From an uncultured Bacteroidales bacterium (lineage in GTDB: Bacteria > Bacteroidota > Bacteroidia > Bacteroidales > Bacteroidaceae): a stretch of 64,000 bases of DNA. Positions within the stretch are counted from its first letter, which is position 1. The number at the start of each line of letters is the position of its first letter. The stretch spans positions 62,001 through 126,000 of the forward strand of contig CADAGX010000002.1 of assembly GCA_902787575.1 (NCBI GenBank), given 5' to 3'. A program made the position numbers and the translations under genes. This document shows positions 7,146-16,215 of this stretch, one piece after another. The notes below the pieces were generated by a model. It was not told the DNA's origin. It searched no databases and saw only the letters and a list, made by a program, of their open reading frames with translations.

Positions 7146-8138
7146 ATGATTAAAGATACGTGGAAAAACCAGGGATTCGTAGACGAAGCAATCTCCGAAA
7201 CTACAGACATTAAAAAAGAGATACGCCGCATGTGTGAGGAGAAGAATGCCCTCATCATGGCTCACTATTATACGTATGGCGAAGTTCAGGATATAGCAGA
7301 TTTTGTGGGTGACAGTCTTGCACTGGCACAAAAGGCAGCACAGACTGACGCTGAAATGATAGTGATGTGTGGTGTGCACTTCATGGGAGAGACGTGCAAG
7401 ATACTGTGTCCTGAGAAAAAAGTGCTTGTACCTGATTTGAATGCAACATGTAGTTTGGCAGAAAGTTGTCCAGCCGACAAGTTTGCTGATTTTGTGAATG
7501 CTCATCCCGACCATACAGTCATAAGCTATGTGAATACAACGGCTGCGACGAAAGCTGTGACGGATGTGGTGGTGACGAGTGGGAATGCAAGACAAATAGT
7601 GGAAAGTCTGCCTCAGGACGAGAAGATAATATTCGGACCGGACAAGAACTTAGGAAACTATATAAATAGTATTACAGGCCGGAACATGTTGCTGTGGGAT
7701 GGTGCATGTCACGTGCATGAGAAGTTCTCTTTGGAAAAAATTTTGGAGCTTAAGAAAGAACATCCAGAAGCCAAGGTACTTGTTCATCCGGAATGTAAAG
7801 GTCCGCTGGTGAAGGTGGCCGACAAAGTGGGTAGCACAGCAGCTCTGTTAAAATACAGTATTGAAAGTGATGCTACAGAATTCATTGTAGCAACCGAAAG
7901 CGGCATCTTACACAAGATGCAGGAGGCTGCTCCAGAGAAAACATTCATTCCAGCACCGCCAGACGACAGCACATGTGCATGCAATGAATGCAATTATATG
8001 AAACTTATTACGCTAAAGAAACTTTACAACTGTCTGAAATACGAATGGCCAACAGTGGAAGTGGATGCAGAAGTAGCGAAGAAGGCAGTACGACCGATAA
8101 AACGCATGTTGGAGATAAGCGAAAAGTTAGGTATCTGA
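7146..8138 (+). CDS. nadA: Quinolinate synthase NadA
   Basis: Condenses iminoaspartate with dihydroxyacetone phosphate to quinolinate in de novo NAD synthesis. At 330 residues it has the family length. The first segment has the substrate-binding IMAHYYTYGEVQDIADFVGDSL. The [4Fe-4S] cysteines are in the MCGVHFMGETCKILCP, HPECKGPL and DSTCACNECNYMKL segments. The internal pattern VISYVNTTAATKA is also conserved. The promoter is probably the TATATTTG at 6911, which would give a leader of about 225 nt through the candidate origin. Neither nadB nor nadC is adjacent. Confidence 0.97.
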   Translation: MIKDTWKNQGFVDEAISETTDIKKEIRRMCEEKNALIMAHYYTYGEVQDIADFVGDSLALAQKAAQTDAEMIVMCGVHFMGETCKILCPEKKVLVPDLNATCSLAESCPADKFADFVNAHPDHTVISYVNTTAATKAVTDVVVTSGNARQIVESLPQDEKIIFGPDKNLGNYINSITGRNMLLWDGACHVHEKFSLEKILELKKEHPEAKVLVHPECKGPLVKVADKVGSTAALLKYSIESDATEFIVATESGILHKMQEAAPEKTFIPAPPDDSTCACNECNYMKLITLKKLYNCLKYEWPTVEVDAEVAKKAVRPIKRMLEISEKLGI

Positions 8139-8159
8139 CGTAGAAAAGCTTCTTAACTG

Positions 8160-10424
8160 ATGGAAGAACTGCCTAAACTCATCACAGATCTTGCATATAT
8201 CCTTATAATAGCCGGCACGGTGACTATTATTTTCAAGCAGCTGAAGCAGCCGCTTGTGTTAGGATATATTGTAGCAGGATTTTTGGCAGGCCCTTATATG
8301 CCTTACACTCCGTCTGTGATGGACCATACAAGCATCGACGACTGGAGTCAGATAGGAGTTATCTTTCTGATGTTCACGCTTGGACTGGAATTCTCGTTCA
8401 AGAAAATAGTGAAGATGGGTATGCGTCCTATCATTGCAGCCGTGATGGTGATGATCTGTATGATGGGAGTGGGTAATACGGTAGGTACCATTTTCGGTTG
8501 GGAGAGCATGGACCGGCTTTTTCTTGGTGGTATGCTGGCCATGTCTTCTACTACTATTATATATAAGGCGTTCGACGACCTTGGATTGCGCAGTAGGAAG
8601 TTTGCTTCTGCTGTGTTGTCTGTGCTGATACTCGAGGACATACTTGGCATTCTGCTTATGGTCATACTGAGTGCTATGGCCGTGAGCAGAAGTTTGGAAG
8701 GTACGCAGCTTATAAAAAGCATGTTGCAGTTGGGATTCTTCCTTATACTGTGGTTTATTGTGGGTATCTTCTTGGTTCCTCTTTTCCTCAGAAAATATAA
8801 AAAATACATCAACACAGAGACACTTCTAATAGTGAGCGTTGGACTTTGTTTCTTGCTTGTTGTCATTGCATCGTATGTAGGTTATAGTCCCGCCTTTGGT
8901 GCATTTATGATGGGTAGCATACTGGCAGAAACGGTGGAGGCAGAACGCATAGAACATACAGTAAGTTCGCTCAAAGACCTCTTCGGCGCCATCTTTTTTG
9001 TTTCGGTAGGAATGTTAGTGAATCCGGCAGTTTTGGTACAATATTGGTTGTCAATCTTAGTTATCACGTTGGCTGTCATCGTTGGTCAGATGATATTCGG
9101 CAGCATGAGTTTTCTGCTTTCCGGTAATTCGCTGAAAGATTCTCTGCAGAGCGGTTTTTCTTTGGCACAGATAGGCGAATTTGCTTTTATTATTGCAGCC
9201 TTGGGTCAGTCGTTAAAGGTTACCAGCGAGTTTCTTTATCCCGTGGTAGTGGCAGTGAGTATCATCACCACATTCTTCACACCCTATATGATAAAATCGG
9301 CAGAACCATTGTACGAAAAAATACAACATATTCTGCCTAAAAAGATTAATAAGGTGTTGGACGAACACACCATGTGGCTGATGAGCAAAGGGAAGCGTGC
9401 AGAAGAGATGACTCTGGCACAGGCGTGGAAGAGTTTCTTAAAGTCGCTGGTGAGTCAGACTGCTGTCTATCTGACACTTTGTGTAGCCGTAATAGGAATT
9501 AGTTTTGCATCGCTGCTACCCATTTGTAGACACGTATTCACACATTGGCCAGGTAACATCATTTGCGGACTATTCACATTTACTGTGGTGGCTCCTTTTA
9601 TACGTCCCATAGTTATGCGGAAGAACAATTCAGCAGAGGCTATCTTTATAAGAAATTGTAACCTCGTGCAGCGTTTCTTCTATACGCTTGTTCTGCTGTT
9701 GAAGTTCTTCATTGGATGTCAGATAATTTATTACATACTTAATTTCCTTTCGCCTTTCCGCTGGTATTGGCACGTAATGGTAAGTGTGGTGTTGGTTGTC
9801 ATGTTAATACGCAGCCGGAGAGTGAAGTTGTGGAGTATTCGTATTCAGCGTACCTTCATGCAGAACCTGAACAGTAGGGAAGAGATGCGTCAGAAAAGTA
9901 ATCCAGCTTATGGAAGAAAGCTACGCGGAAAGGAATTGCACATTGCCTCGCTTACGTTGCCGCTGAATACGGCCTGGGGCGGAAGTACGCTCTCTCAACT
10001 CAGAATTGGCAGTATAGATAATGTGCATGTGGTGGCCATCGTCAGAGGTAATCAACGCATCAACATTCCAGGAGGAAACAACAAACTCTTTCCGGCAGAC
10101 GTGATAGAGGTTGTGGGCGATGATGATAGCATACAGAGCCTCAGTCAGAGAATGGAAAGTGAGGTGCAGAATCCTAATGATAAACATCAGGATATGCACC
10201 GGCTGACACTTATTAACATCGGACTTTCTAAGAGTTCTCCGCTCTGCGGCCACACACTTTTGGAGGCAGACCTTCGCAACAAATATCATTGTATGCTCAT
10301 TGGCATCGAGGACAGAGTTGGGAACATAGAGGTGGCACACGCCAGACGCACCTTCCAGTCTGGCGACATTCTATGGATAGTTGGCGAGGATGCCGACCTG
10401 AGCCTTTTGCGAATGGGTATATAG
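8160..10424 (+). CDS. CPA2-family cation:proton antiporter (KefB/GerN type) with two RCK_C domains
   Basis: A 754-residue inner-membrane protein. Residues about 8-385 form the Na+/H+ exchanger (CPA2) core with roughly a dozen membrane segments, including FMLGLEFSFKKI and SSTTIIYKAFDDLGLRS. Residues about 430-560 add further membrane segments (VYLTLCVAVIGISFASLL, FFYTLVLLLKFFIGCQIIYYIL). The cytosolic C-terminus (about 600-754) has two TrkA-C/RCK_C-like lobes (IASLTLPLNTAWGGSTLSQL and LINIGLSKSSPLCGHTLLEA) without a recognisable Rossmann TrkA_N domain. It probably exchanges K+ or Na+ for protons; the ion is not deducible. It starts 21 bp after nadA and may be cotranscribed. Its stop is 3 bp from the convergent dprA stop. 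Confidence 0.88.
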   Translation: MEELPKLITDLAYILIIAGTVTIIFKQLKQPLVLGYIVAGFLAGPYMPYTPSVMDHTSIDDWSQIGVIFLMFTLGLEFSFKKIVKMGMRPIIAAVMVMICMMGVGNTVGTIFGWESMDRLFLGGMLAMSSTTIIYKAFDDLGLRSRKFASAVLSVLILEDILGILLMVILSAMAVSRSLEGTQLIKSMLQLGFFLILWFIVGIFLVPLFLRKYKKYINTETLLIVSVGLCFLLVVIASYVGYSPAFGAFMMGSILAETVEAERIEHTVSSLKDLFGAIFFVSVGMLVNPAVLVQYWLSILVITLAVIVGQMIFGSMSFLLSGNSLKDSLQSGFSLAQIGEFAFIIAALGQSLKVTSEFLYPVVVAVSIITTFFTPYMIKSAEPLYEKIQHILPKKINKVLDEHTMWLMSKGKRAEEMTLAQAWKSFLKSLVSQTAVYLTLCVAVIGISFASLLPICRHVFTHWPGNIICGLFTFTVVAPFIRPIVMRKNNSAEAIFIRNCNLVQRFFYTLVLLLKFFIGCQIIYYILNFLSPFRWYWHVMVSVVLVVMLIRSRRVKLWSIRIQRTFMQNLNSREEMRQKSNPAYGRKLRGKELHIASLTLPLNTAWGGSTLSQLRIGSIDNVHVVAIVRGNQRINIPGGNNKLFPADVIEVVGDDDSIQSLSQRMESEVQNPNDKHQDMHRLTLINIGLSKSSPLCGHTLLEADLRNKYHCMLIGIEDRVGNIEVAHARRTFQSGDILWIVGEDADLSLLRMGI

Positions 10425-10427
10425 TTT

Positions 10428-11555
10428 TTATCTGAGCAGCCTATACGTGCCGCCGCTCTTCATGGCCACTATACCGCTCATCTCAAGGCTGAAAAGCATG
10501 GAAGTGAGTGCGGAAACAGGAAGACCAGTCTTTTGAGCCAACAAATTAACTTGCATACCATCGCAGTTACGCAAAGTTTCCACGACAAGTCGCTCGTCGG
10601 CAGTAAGGTCGGGGAAGAGTTCTTGTTGCACGCCTTCCGAGAGTTTCTCCGTTCGCGCCTCGGCAGTTTCCCATCCCATGGCTTCCATAAAATCCTCGGC
10701 CGACGTAAGGAGTGATGCTTTATTCTTACGGATTAATTGGTTGCATCCCACAGAATACGTGTCGTAAACGCGACCAGGAAAAGCAAATACATCGCGGTGA
10801 TAACCTGCAGCCATATCAGCTGTGATAAGCGAGCCACCTTTAGCGGCACTTTCTACCACGATGGTGGCATCAGACATGCCAGCCACGATGCGGTTGCGCT
10901 GTACGAAATTCTTTTTATCGGGATTCGTCTGACTCAAGAACTCTGTAACGAGACCGCCCATTTCGAGCATCTGTATGGCATCGTCGCGGTGGTTGCGTGG
11001 ATATATCTGATCCAAGCCGTGTGCCAGCACAGCCACCGTGGACAGATTGTTTTCCAAGGCAGCACGATGGCAACGTATGTCTACGCCGTAAGCCAGTCCG
11101 CTTACGATGAGAATGTCGGGACAAAGGCTTGCCAGTTCCTCTACAAAGTGGCGGCAGACATCGCGACCATAGTCGGAAATCTGTCTTGTACCCACCATCG
11201 CAAGCACGTGGCAGGCATTTAGGTCCGCCTTACCTTTATAGAAAAGTATGATGGGTGCATCGGCACATTCCCTCAGTCGTGCCGGGTATGCAGCATCGTT
11301 AAGTCCGATGCATTGTATATGGCCACGCTGTGCAAACTGCAGTTCCTCTTCTGCCCGATGCAGTTGGGTATCCATCTGCGAGAGGGCTTCCTGCACACAA
11401 TCGTTAGCTTCGGGCAGGAGTTTGCGTATGTCTTGGCGATTCTCGTAGAGGGCAGTAGCACTACCTGCAGCCGAAAGCAGTTCGTGCTGTGCCGCCAGAC
11501 TCAGTCGTGGCAGGCGGCTGAGTGCAATGGTATAGATAATTTCTTGTTCTGTCAT
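10428..11555 (-). CDS. dprA: DprA, DNA-processing protein A
   Basis: Binds incoming single-stranded DNA and loads RecA during natural transformation. The protein has 375 residues: an N-terminal helical region, then the Rossmann-like DprA domain with VGTRQISDYGR, VSGLAYGVDIRCHRAAL, VLAHGLDQIYPRNH, NRIVAGMSDATIVVESAAKGGSLITA and the FAFPG strand, and a C-terminal winged-helix region (VVETLRNCDGMQVNLLAQKTGLPVSAL). The start overlaps the stop of the upstream thioesterase gene by 4 bp (ATGA), indicating translational coupling. No other competence genes are seen nearby. Confidence 0.95.
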   Translation of the reverse strand: MTEQEIIYTIALSRLPRLSLAAQHELLSAAGSATALYENRQDIRKLLPEANDCVQEALSQMDTQLHRAEEELQFAQRGHIQCIGLNDAAYPARLRECADAPIILFYKGKADLNACHVLAMVGTRQISDYGRDVCRHFVEELASLCPDILIVSGLAYGVDIRCHRAALENNLSTVAVLAHGLDQIYPRNHRDDAIQMLEMGGLVTEFLSQTNPDKKNFVQRNRIVAGMSDATIVVESAAKGGSLITADMAAGYHRDVFAFPGRVYDTYSVGCNQLIRKNKASLLTSAEDFMEAMGWETAEARTEKLSEGVQQELFPDLTADERLVVETLRNCDGMQVNLLAQKTGLPVSALTSMLFSLEMSGIVAMKSGGTYRLLR

Positions 11556-11971
11556 TCTTCGTCTTTCTCAAAGTAGGGCATCAAGTTCTGTTCCATTTCC
11601 TTGCATTCTTGCAGTTTGCCGTGTACAATACAGACCGTATCCACTTGTCCCATTGCAATAAGTTTCATGTCAGGCAGCCGGAAGATATCTTGATAGAAAA
11701 CATACCGCACACCCTCTTTACGTAACCGCAGTTTGCAGACAAATTCGTCGCGGCTACGCAGTGGTGTCTTATACGATATTTTTATGCGGGCCACCACGGC
11801 AGAAATGCCTTGTGCGTGCATGTCTGCAAAGCTCAGCCCTGCCGAAAGCAGAAACTCGTGGCGTGTATGCTCCATGTAGTGCTGATAGTTGGCATTGTTC
11901 ACAATGCCCTCAAGGTCGCACTCGTAGTCGCGAACTTTGAAAGGAAGCTCAAAAACGTAGTTCTTCTTCAT
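11552..11971 (-). CDS. Acyl-CoA thioesterase, 4-hydroxybenzoyl-CoA thioesterase (hot-dog) family
   Basis: A 139-residue single hot-dog-fold protein. The N-terminus (FELPFKVRDYECDLEGIVNNANYQHYMEHTRHEFL) contains the YbgC/4HBT signature, with an aspartate in RDYECDLEGIVNNANY where the catalytic residue is expected. It probably hydrolyses short acyl-CoA esters; the substrate is not deducible. It is sandwiched between the DUF2851 gene and dprA with ATGA overlaps on both sides, so all three should be translated in a coupled way. The ATG at 11971 is chosen because upstream in-frame sequence belongs to the overlapping DUF2851 gene in another frame. Confidence 0.9.
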   Translation of the reverse strand: MKKNYVFELPFKVRDYECDLEGIVNNANYQHYMEHTRHEFLLSAGLSFADMHAQGISAVVARIKISYKTPLRSRDEFVCKLRLRKEGVRYVFYQDIFRLPDMKLIAMGQVDTVCIVHGKLQECKEMEQNLMPYFEKDEE

Positions 11972-13173
11972 AGTCTTTTTAGGTATTCGTATCCGATGCG
12001 GCAACGCAGGCAGTCTTTGCGGTCGCAATATTCGCGTTTCAGTTGTATCAGCGCTTGGCTGTCGGCTGCCGAAGTGACATCGAGTCCGCACGACTTCCAT
12101 TGGCGGATGATGTAGTTATCCTCGGCTGGCAGCTGCGCAAGGAAAGCCAATGCGCGATCCATCAGCGCCTGCTCCTTGTGGCATTGTCCGTAAGCGTAGA
12201 GCAGAGGCACTACTGTGTTGATGATTATCAGCTGGCAACTGGCCTTTGAAATTCCTCCGTCGGCAAGTGCCTTCTGCAGCATTTTCACGTCCGTCGTCTC
12301 CACCAAACTGCGCATTTGTGTATGCCCACTGTGAAAAAGACGTGCTATCTGCCGGATGCGTACGTGTGGGAAGTTCTGCGGTCGCGTACGTAGGTATTTC
12401 CAATCTTGTGGTGTCATGGGAGCCGGCAGGTTGAATTTGTGACAGAGAAAGGCAAATTCGTTTTTCATCTTTTGGCAGTCGGAATCGTCCATTTCATCGA
12501 GCAATCCTGCTTCTCCGAGAAAGATGGATTCTATCTGCAGAAGGTTGTCTCTGTGCTTGCCAACTGCCTGCAGCGGAATCAGTCGCGCCCAACGCTCGAA
12601 GGCATCACCGTTCAGACCGAAACCGAAGTTGCGACAGAGCGTAATCCACGTAGCTTCTTCCCAGTTGCCGTTTGTCTTTTTTACGCGCTCCACCACATTT
12701 TCCGAACGTTCGGCCAACCGTTCCACCAACAGCGCGTCCATCCAACTGTGAATCTTCATGCGTTCGAGTTGTGGAATCACGCGGTGGCAGCGTGGATAAT
12801 CGTCCGTTTTGTTCAGTTCTTCATAATGGACAGCCAGTTGTGCAGGAATGTCCAACTGAAGTTGCGGCGGGTGTGTGCCGGACTCTGTTTCTACGTCGCA
12901 GTCCACCACTTGTGCTACGTGCAAAATGGTATTGTTATAGGCAGGGTCTGTATGGTGTCCGTGACGGTACCAGTCGCGAGACTTCAGGTGTATCTCCACG
13001 TTTCCGACCCAAACGGTTTCACCGATTCGCACCTTCGCGTTGAAGAAATCCGGTCCCTGGTCGTTGTTCTGCAGTCCAGGGTCTATGATTTCCACATCGC
13101 GGCCATCGGTTGTTAGCAAAGCCTTCAGCGGTAAAATCTTGTGCTTCCACACGTAATGGAGCAATTTTTCCAT
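11968..13173 (-). CDS. DUF2851 family protein
   Basis: A 401-residue protein starting MEKLLHYVWKHKILPLKALLTTDGRDVEIIDPG. The opening contains the DUF2851 hallmark (GLQNNDQGPDFFNAKVRIGETVWVGN as consecutive segments, then VEIHLKSRDWYRHGHH), which resembles a nuclease-like beta core; the enzymatic role of the family is not established. The C-terminus ends with a cysteine-rich stretch (CDRKDCLRCRIGYEYLKRL). It is the first gene of the DUF2851 - thioesterase - dprA operon. A leftward TACATTTG -7 element lies at 13213-13206. A longer upstream reading frame exists but crosses the promoter region and antisense dapB, so I rejected it. Confidence 0.88.
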   Translation of the reverse strand: MEKLLHYVWKHKILPLKALLTTDGRDVEIIDPGLQNNDQGPDFFNAKVRIGETVWVGNVEIHLKSRDWYRHGHHTDPAYNNTILHVAQVVDCDVETESGTHPPQLQLDIPAQLAVHYEELNKTDDYPRCHRVIPQLERMKIHSWMDALLVERLAERSENVVERVKKTNGNWEEATWITLCRNFGFGLNGDAFERWARLIPLQAVGKHRDNLLQIESIFLGEAGLLDEMDDSDCQKMKNEFAFLCHKFNLPAPMTPQDWKYLRTRPQNFPHVRIRQIARLFHSGHTQMRSLVETTDVKMLQKALADGGISKASCQLIIINTVVPLLYAYGQCHKEQALMDRALAFLAQLPAEDNYIIRQWKSCGLDVTSAADSQALIQLKREYCDRKDCLRCRIGYEYLKRL

Positions 13174-13205
13174 GCTTTCGCGCGTAATCTTTAGAAATTT
13201 TGAAG

Positions 13206-13243
13206 CAAATGTAGGAAATTCTGCGTTAAAAGCATTACTTTTG
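13206..13243. promoter_or_regulatory. Divergent -7 promoter elements between DUF2851 and dapB
   Basis: TACATTTG on the minus strand (13213-13206) and TACTTTTG on the plus strand (13236-13243) both match TAnnTTTG. They lie in the 90-bp gap between the divergent genes. No convincing TTTG -33 element was found for either. Confidence 0.5.
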
Positions 13244-13263
13244 CATCGAAAAATGAAGGAGAA

Positions 13264-14019
13264 ATGAAACTTGCGCTCATAGGATACGGCAAAATGGGCC
13301 ACATGATAGAGGAGATAGCTCGGAGTCGTGGTCACGAGATTGTGTGCATCATTGATGTGGACAACCAACAGGATTTCGACAGCCAGTCTTTCTGCTCGGC
13401 CGATGTGGCAATCGAGTTTACGGCTCCGCATGTGGCGTTCGACAACTGCATGAGGGCGTTTGAGCATAATGTGAAGGTGGTCAGTGGCAGCACAGGCTGG
13501 ATGGCTCAGCACGAAGACGAAGTGAAGCGGCTCTGCTCGGAAGGTGGAAAAACGCTTTTCTGGAGCAGCAACTTCAGTCTGGGTGTCACCATTTTCAGGG
13601 CATTGAACCGCTACTTGGCTCGGATAATGAATCGTTTTGAGGATTACACGCCGCAGCTCGAGGAGACTCATCACGTGCATAAACTCGATCATCCCAGCGG
13701 CACCGGCATCACGTTGGCCGAAGAATTGGTTTCCGAAGTGGACCGCCTGAGCGGATGGCAGATGGGAAAGCTCGTGCAGCCCGATGGCACAGAAGAAGGC
13801 ACGGACAAAGTGCCGGCCGACAAACTTTGCCTCAACAGCATCCGCCGCGGAGAGGTGCCGGGCATACACACCGTCACGTGGAACAGCGAGGCCGACCAGA
13901 TAACCATCACACACGATGCACACAATCGTCGCGGCTTCGCCCTTGGCGCTGTGCTGGCGGCAGAATATACGGCCAAGCACGAAGGATTGCTGACTATGAA
14001 CGATTTGTTTAACTTTTAA
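13264..14019 (+). CDS. dapB: 4-hydroxy-tetrahydrodipicolinate reductase
   Basis: NAD(P)H-dependent reductase of the diaminopimelate/lysine pathway. The 251-residue protein has the Rossmann loop LALIGYGKMGHMIEEIA at its start, the VSGSTGW segment, WSSNFSLGVTIF, and the catalytic signature ETHHVHKLDHPSGTGI with the histidine pair and lysine. The C-terminus FALGAVLAAEYTAKHEGLLTMNDLF is typical. It heads a run with lepB 18 bp downstream, then the lepB paralogue, a WbqC-like gene and an RluA-like gene. Confidence 0.97.
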   Translation: MKLALIGYGKMGHMIEEIARSRGHEIVCIIDVDNQQDFDSQSFCSADVAIEFTAPHVAFDNCMRAFEHNVKVVSGSTGWMAQHEDEVKRLCSEGGKTLFWSSNFSLGVTIFRALNRYLARIMNRFEDYTPQLEETHHVHKLDHPSGTGITLAEELVSEVDRLSGWQMGKLVQPDGTEEGTDKVPADKLCLNSIRRGEVPGIHTVTWNSEADQITITHDAHNRRGFALGAVLAAEYTAKHEGLLTMNDLFNF

Positions 14020-14037
14020 GAGCAGAAACTTTTTAAG

Positions 14038-15483
14038 ATGAAGAAAAAGAAATATCAGCCAACGACGAAAGATTGGATAAAGGGTCTTGTGGCCATTGCA
14101 CTATTCGTTGCATTTCTGGTTTGGGTGCGTTGTTGGTGGGGAGCCATTGTCATTCCGTTTATATTCGATGCTTACGTAACACGACGCATTCCTTGGACGT
14201 GGTGGAAAGACCTCGAGAACCCCGTACTGCGAACCGTGATGAGCTGGGTGGATGCCATTGTGTTTGCGGTGGTGGCTGTTTACTTTGTGAATATCTACTT
14301 CTTCCAGAATTATACCATTCCCTCCAGCTCGCTCGAGAAGAGCCTGCTCGTGGGCGACTACCTGTTCGTAAGCAAAATGAGCTACGGGCCACGTGTGCCG
14401 CAGACGCCGCTCCACATGCCTATGTGCCAGCACACGCTTCCTTGGGGCGGCAAGAGTTACATCGAGTGGCCGAAGTGGGACTACAAGCGTGTGACTCCGA
14501 AGCCCGTTCAGCTGAACGACATTGTGGTCTTCAACTACCCCGCAGGCGATACCATCGTCACCAACATGCCGTATCAAACAGAATACTACTCGCTCTGCTA
14601 CGGCATTGGCGAACAGATCTATACACAACAGACAGGTCTCACGCCAGACATGGCATCGCTCTCGCCGTTGAAGCAGCGCGAGATGTATCAGACCTTCTAC
14701 TCGCTGGGCAGAAAATACATCTCGCTTACCCCCGATGAATTCGGCAAAATAGACACGCGCCCAGTGGACCGTCGCGAGAATTATGTGAAGCGTTGCGTCG
14801 GACTGCCCGGACAGACTTTGCAGATTAAGGACCGTGTTGTCTATCTCGATGGCGAGGTAAATCCGGATGCCGAGAACGTGCAGTACAACTATAACGTCGC
14901 GTTGCGTTCCAATACACTGCCAGAGGAACTGGCACACGAATTGCATATCAGCAGCGAGGACCTGCAGACACTCTACCGCTTCGGAACACTTCCGCTGACG
15001 GCTGCAACCAGAGACTCGCTGGCCAAGCATACCGATGTGGTGGAAAGCATTCAGCTGGTGGAGAACCGCGCGTCCGAGAATCTCTATCCTCAGAATGCTT
15101 ACACGGGTTGGACGTGCGACAACTACGGACCCATCTGGATTCCGAAGAAAGGCAGCACCGTACATCTGACGCTCGACAACATTGCCATCTACGAGCGTCC
15201 TATTCGCGTGTACGAAAACAATGATTTGCAGGTGACGTCCGACGGCCGTATTATCATCAATGGCGAGGAGACCGACGAGTACACCTTCCGCATGGACTAC
15301 TATTGGATGCAGGGCGACAATCGTCACAACAGCGCCGACAGCCGCTTCTGGGGTTTCGTACCCGAAGATCATATCGTAGGCAAACCCATCATCATCTGGC
15401 TGAGCACGGACAAAGACCGCGCTTGGGGCCGCGGACATATCCGCTGGAGCCGTCTCTTCCGGTTGGTGGACAGAATCAAATAG
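14038..15483 (+). CDS. lepB: Signal peptidase I (long Bacteroidota form)
   Basis: Membrane serine-lysine protease (S26) that removes signal peptides after export. The 481-residue protein has N-terminal membrane segments (about residues 15-42 and 70-90). The catalytic serine lies in IPSSSLEKSLLVGD (Ser98) and the catalytic lysine in ENYVKRCVGLPGQ (Lys251). The closing box YWMQGDNRHNSADSRFWGFVPEDHIVGK is intact. A large insertion of about 150 residues between the serine and lysine regions makes it longer than the E. coli enzyme, as is usual in this phylum. It is followed without a gap by a degenerate paralogue. Confidence 0.96.
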   Translation: MKKKKYQPTTKDWIKGLVAIALFVAFLVWVRCWWGAIVIPFIFDAYVTRRIPWTWWKDLENPVLRTVMSWVDAIVFAVVAVYFVNIYFFQNYTIPSSSLEKSLLVGDYLFVSKMSYGPRVPQTPLHMPMCQHTLPWGGKSYIEWPKWDYKRVTPKPVQLNDIVVFNYPAGDTIVTNMPYQTEYYSLCYGIGEQIYTQQTGLTPDMASLSPLKQREMYQTFYSLGRKYISLTPDEFGKIDTRPVDRRENYVKRCVGLPGQTLQIKDRVVYLDGEVNPDAENVQYNYNVALRSNTLPEELAHELHISSEDLQTLYRFGTLPLTAATRDSLAKHTDVVESIQLVENRASENLYPQNAYTGWTCDNYGPIWIPKKGSTVHLTLDNIAIYERPIRVYENNDLQVTSDGRIIINGEETDEYTFRMDYYWMQGDNRHNSADSRFWGFVPEDHIVGKPIIIWLSTDKDRAWGRGHIRWSRLFRLVDRIK

Positions 15484-16215
15484 GTGGTGAAGCTGGGCAA
15501 GCATCTCATACTGACATTTCTGGCGGCAGGCATCTTGTTTTTCTTGCTGCGACAGTGCGTCTGCACCATCATTGCCATTCCTCAGGGTGGCAACGCACCT
15601 ACGTTCCTGCAGGGCGACCGTGTGCTGCTCAACAAGTGGAGCTACGGGTTGCGGCTGCCGCGAACAGATTGGTTCGGCTATCAGCGCGTCCGTCGTAAGC
15701 CATTGCGTAAATACGATTGGATAGCTTTCAACTCGCCTCAGGTCTGCCCCGATGCTTTGCCAGATACCAGTAGCCTTTGCGTGGGGCGAGTGATAGCTTG
15801 TCCGGGCGACACCGTGTGGATGGGCAAGGACGGCCTTGTCAGCGACCGCAAGGATTTCCGTCGCGGCTGCATCTGGCCTTTGGTTGTTCCGGCTCGTGGC
15901 ATGCATGTTCATATCTCGCCGTGGGCAGTCACCCTCTATGCACTCACCATCCAGCGGCACGAAGGAGAGAATGCCACGGCCAAGGGCGACACACTCTTTG
16001 CCGCCAACCACAGTATGGAGTTCTACCGATTCCATCGCGATTATTGTTGGGTTTCTTCGGGCAACGATGCGAACCTGTTCGACAGCCGCAGTTTCGGTTT
16101 TGTGCCGGCCGAGCACGTGGTTGGCCGACTTGATGCAGTCCTTTATTCGTTAGATGGCGAGCAGCCTTGGTATCGCATCCTTCGCAAGAAACGTTTCTTC
16201 CGGACCGTAGAATGA
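15484..16215 (+). CDS. S26-family signal peptidase paralogue lacking the catalytic Ser and Lys
   Basis: A 243-residue protein with one N-terminal membrane segment (LILTFLAAGILFFLLRQCV) and clear similarity to the preceding signal peptidase: the serine region reads IAIPQGGNAPTFLQGDRVLLNKWSYG in separate blocks, the lysine region SLCVGRVIACPGDTV, and the final box SSGNDANLFDSRSFGFVPAEHVVGR. The serine position is Gly36 and the lysine position Gly101, so it should be catalytically inactive. It starts with GTG directly at the lepB stop codon, and its own stop overlaps the next ATG (ATGA). A role as a partner or regulator of LepB is inference only. Confidence 0.88.
   Translation: MVKLGKHLILTFLAAGILFFLLRQCVCTIIAIPQGGNAPTFLQGDRVLLNKWSYGLRLPRTDWFGYQRVRRKPLRKYDWIAFNSPQVCPDALPDTSSLCVGRVIACPGDTVWMGKDGLVSDRKDFRRGCIWPLVVPARGMHVHISPWAVTLYALTIQRHEGENATAKGDTLFAANHSMEFYRFHRDYCWVSSGNDANLFDSRSFGFVPAEHVVGRLDAVLYSLDGEQPWYRILRKKRFFRTVE

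Noticed and set aside
7700-7720. Second parS-like CACGTG site inside nadA
   Set aside because: Only the central CACGTG matches; the outer bases of the parS consensus do not.
13174-13980. N-terminal extension of the DUF2851 frame
   Set aside because: Would run antisense through dapB and cross the divergent promoter elements; the family N-terminus begins at 13173.
14101-16116. 671-codon open frame antisense to the two signal peptidase genes
   Set aside because: Spans both plus-strand genes and lacks any recognisable domain; explained by codon usage.
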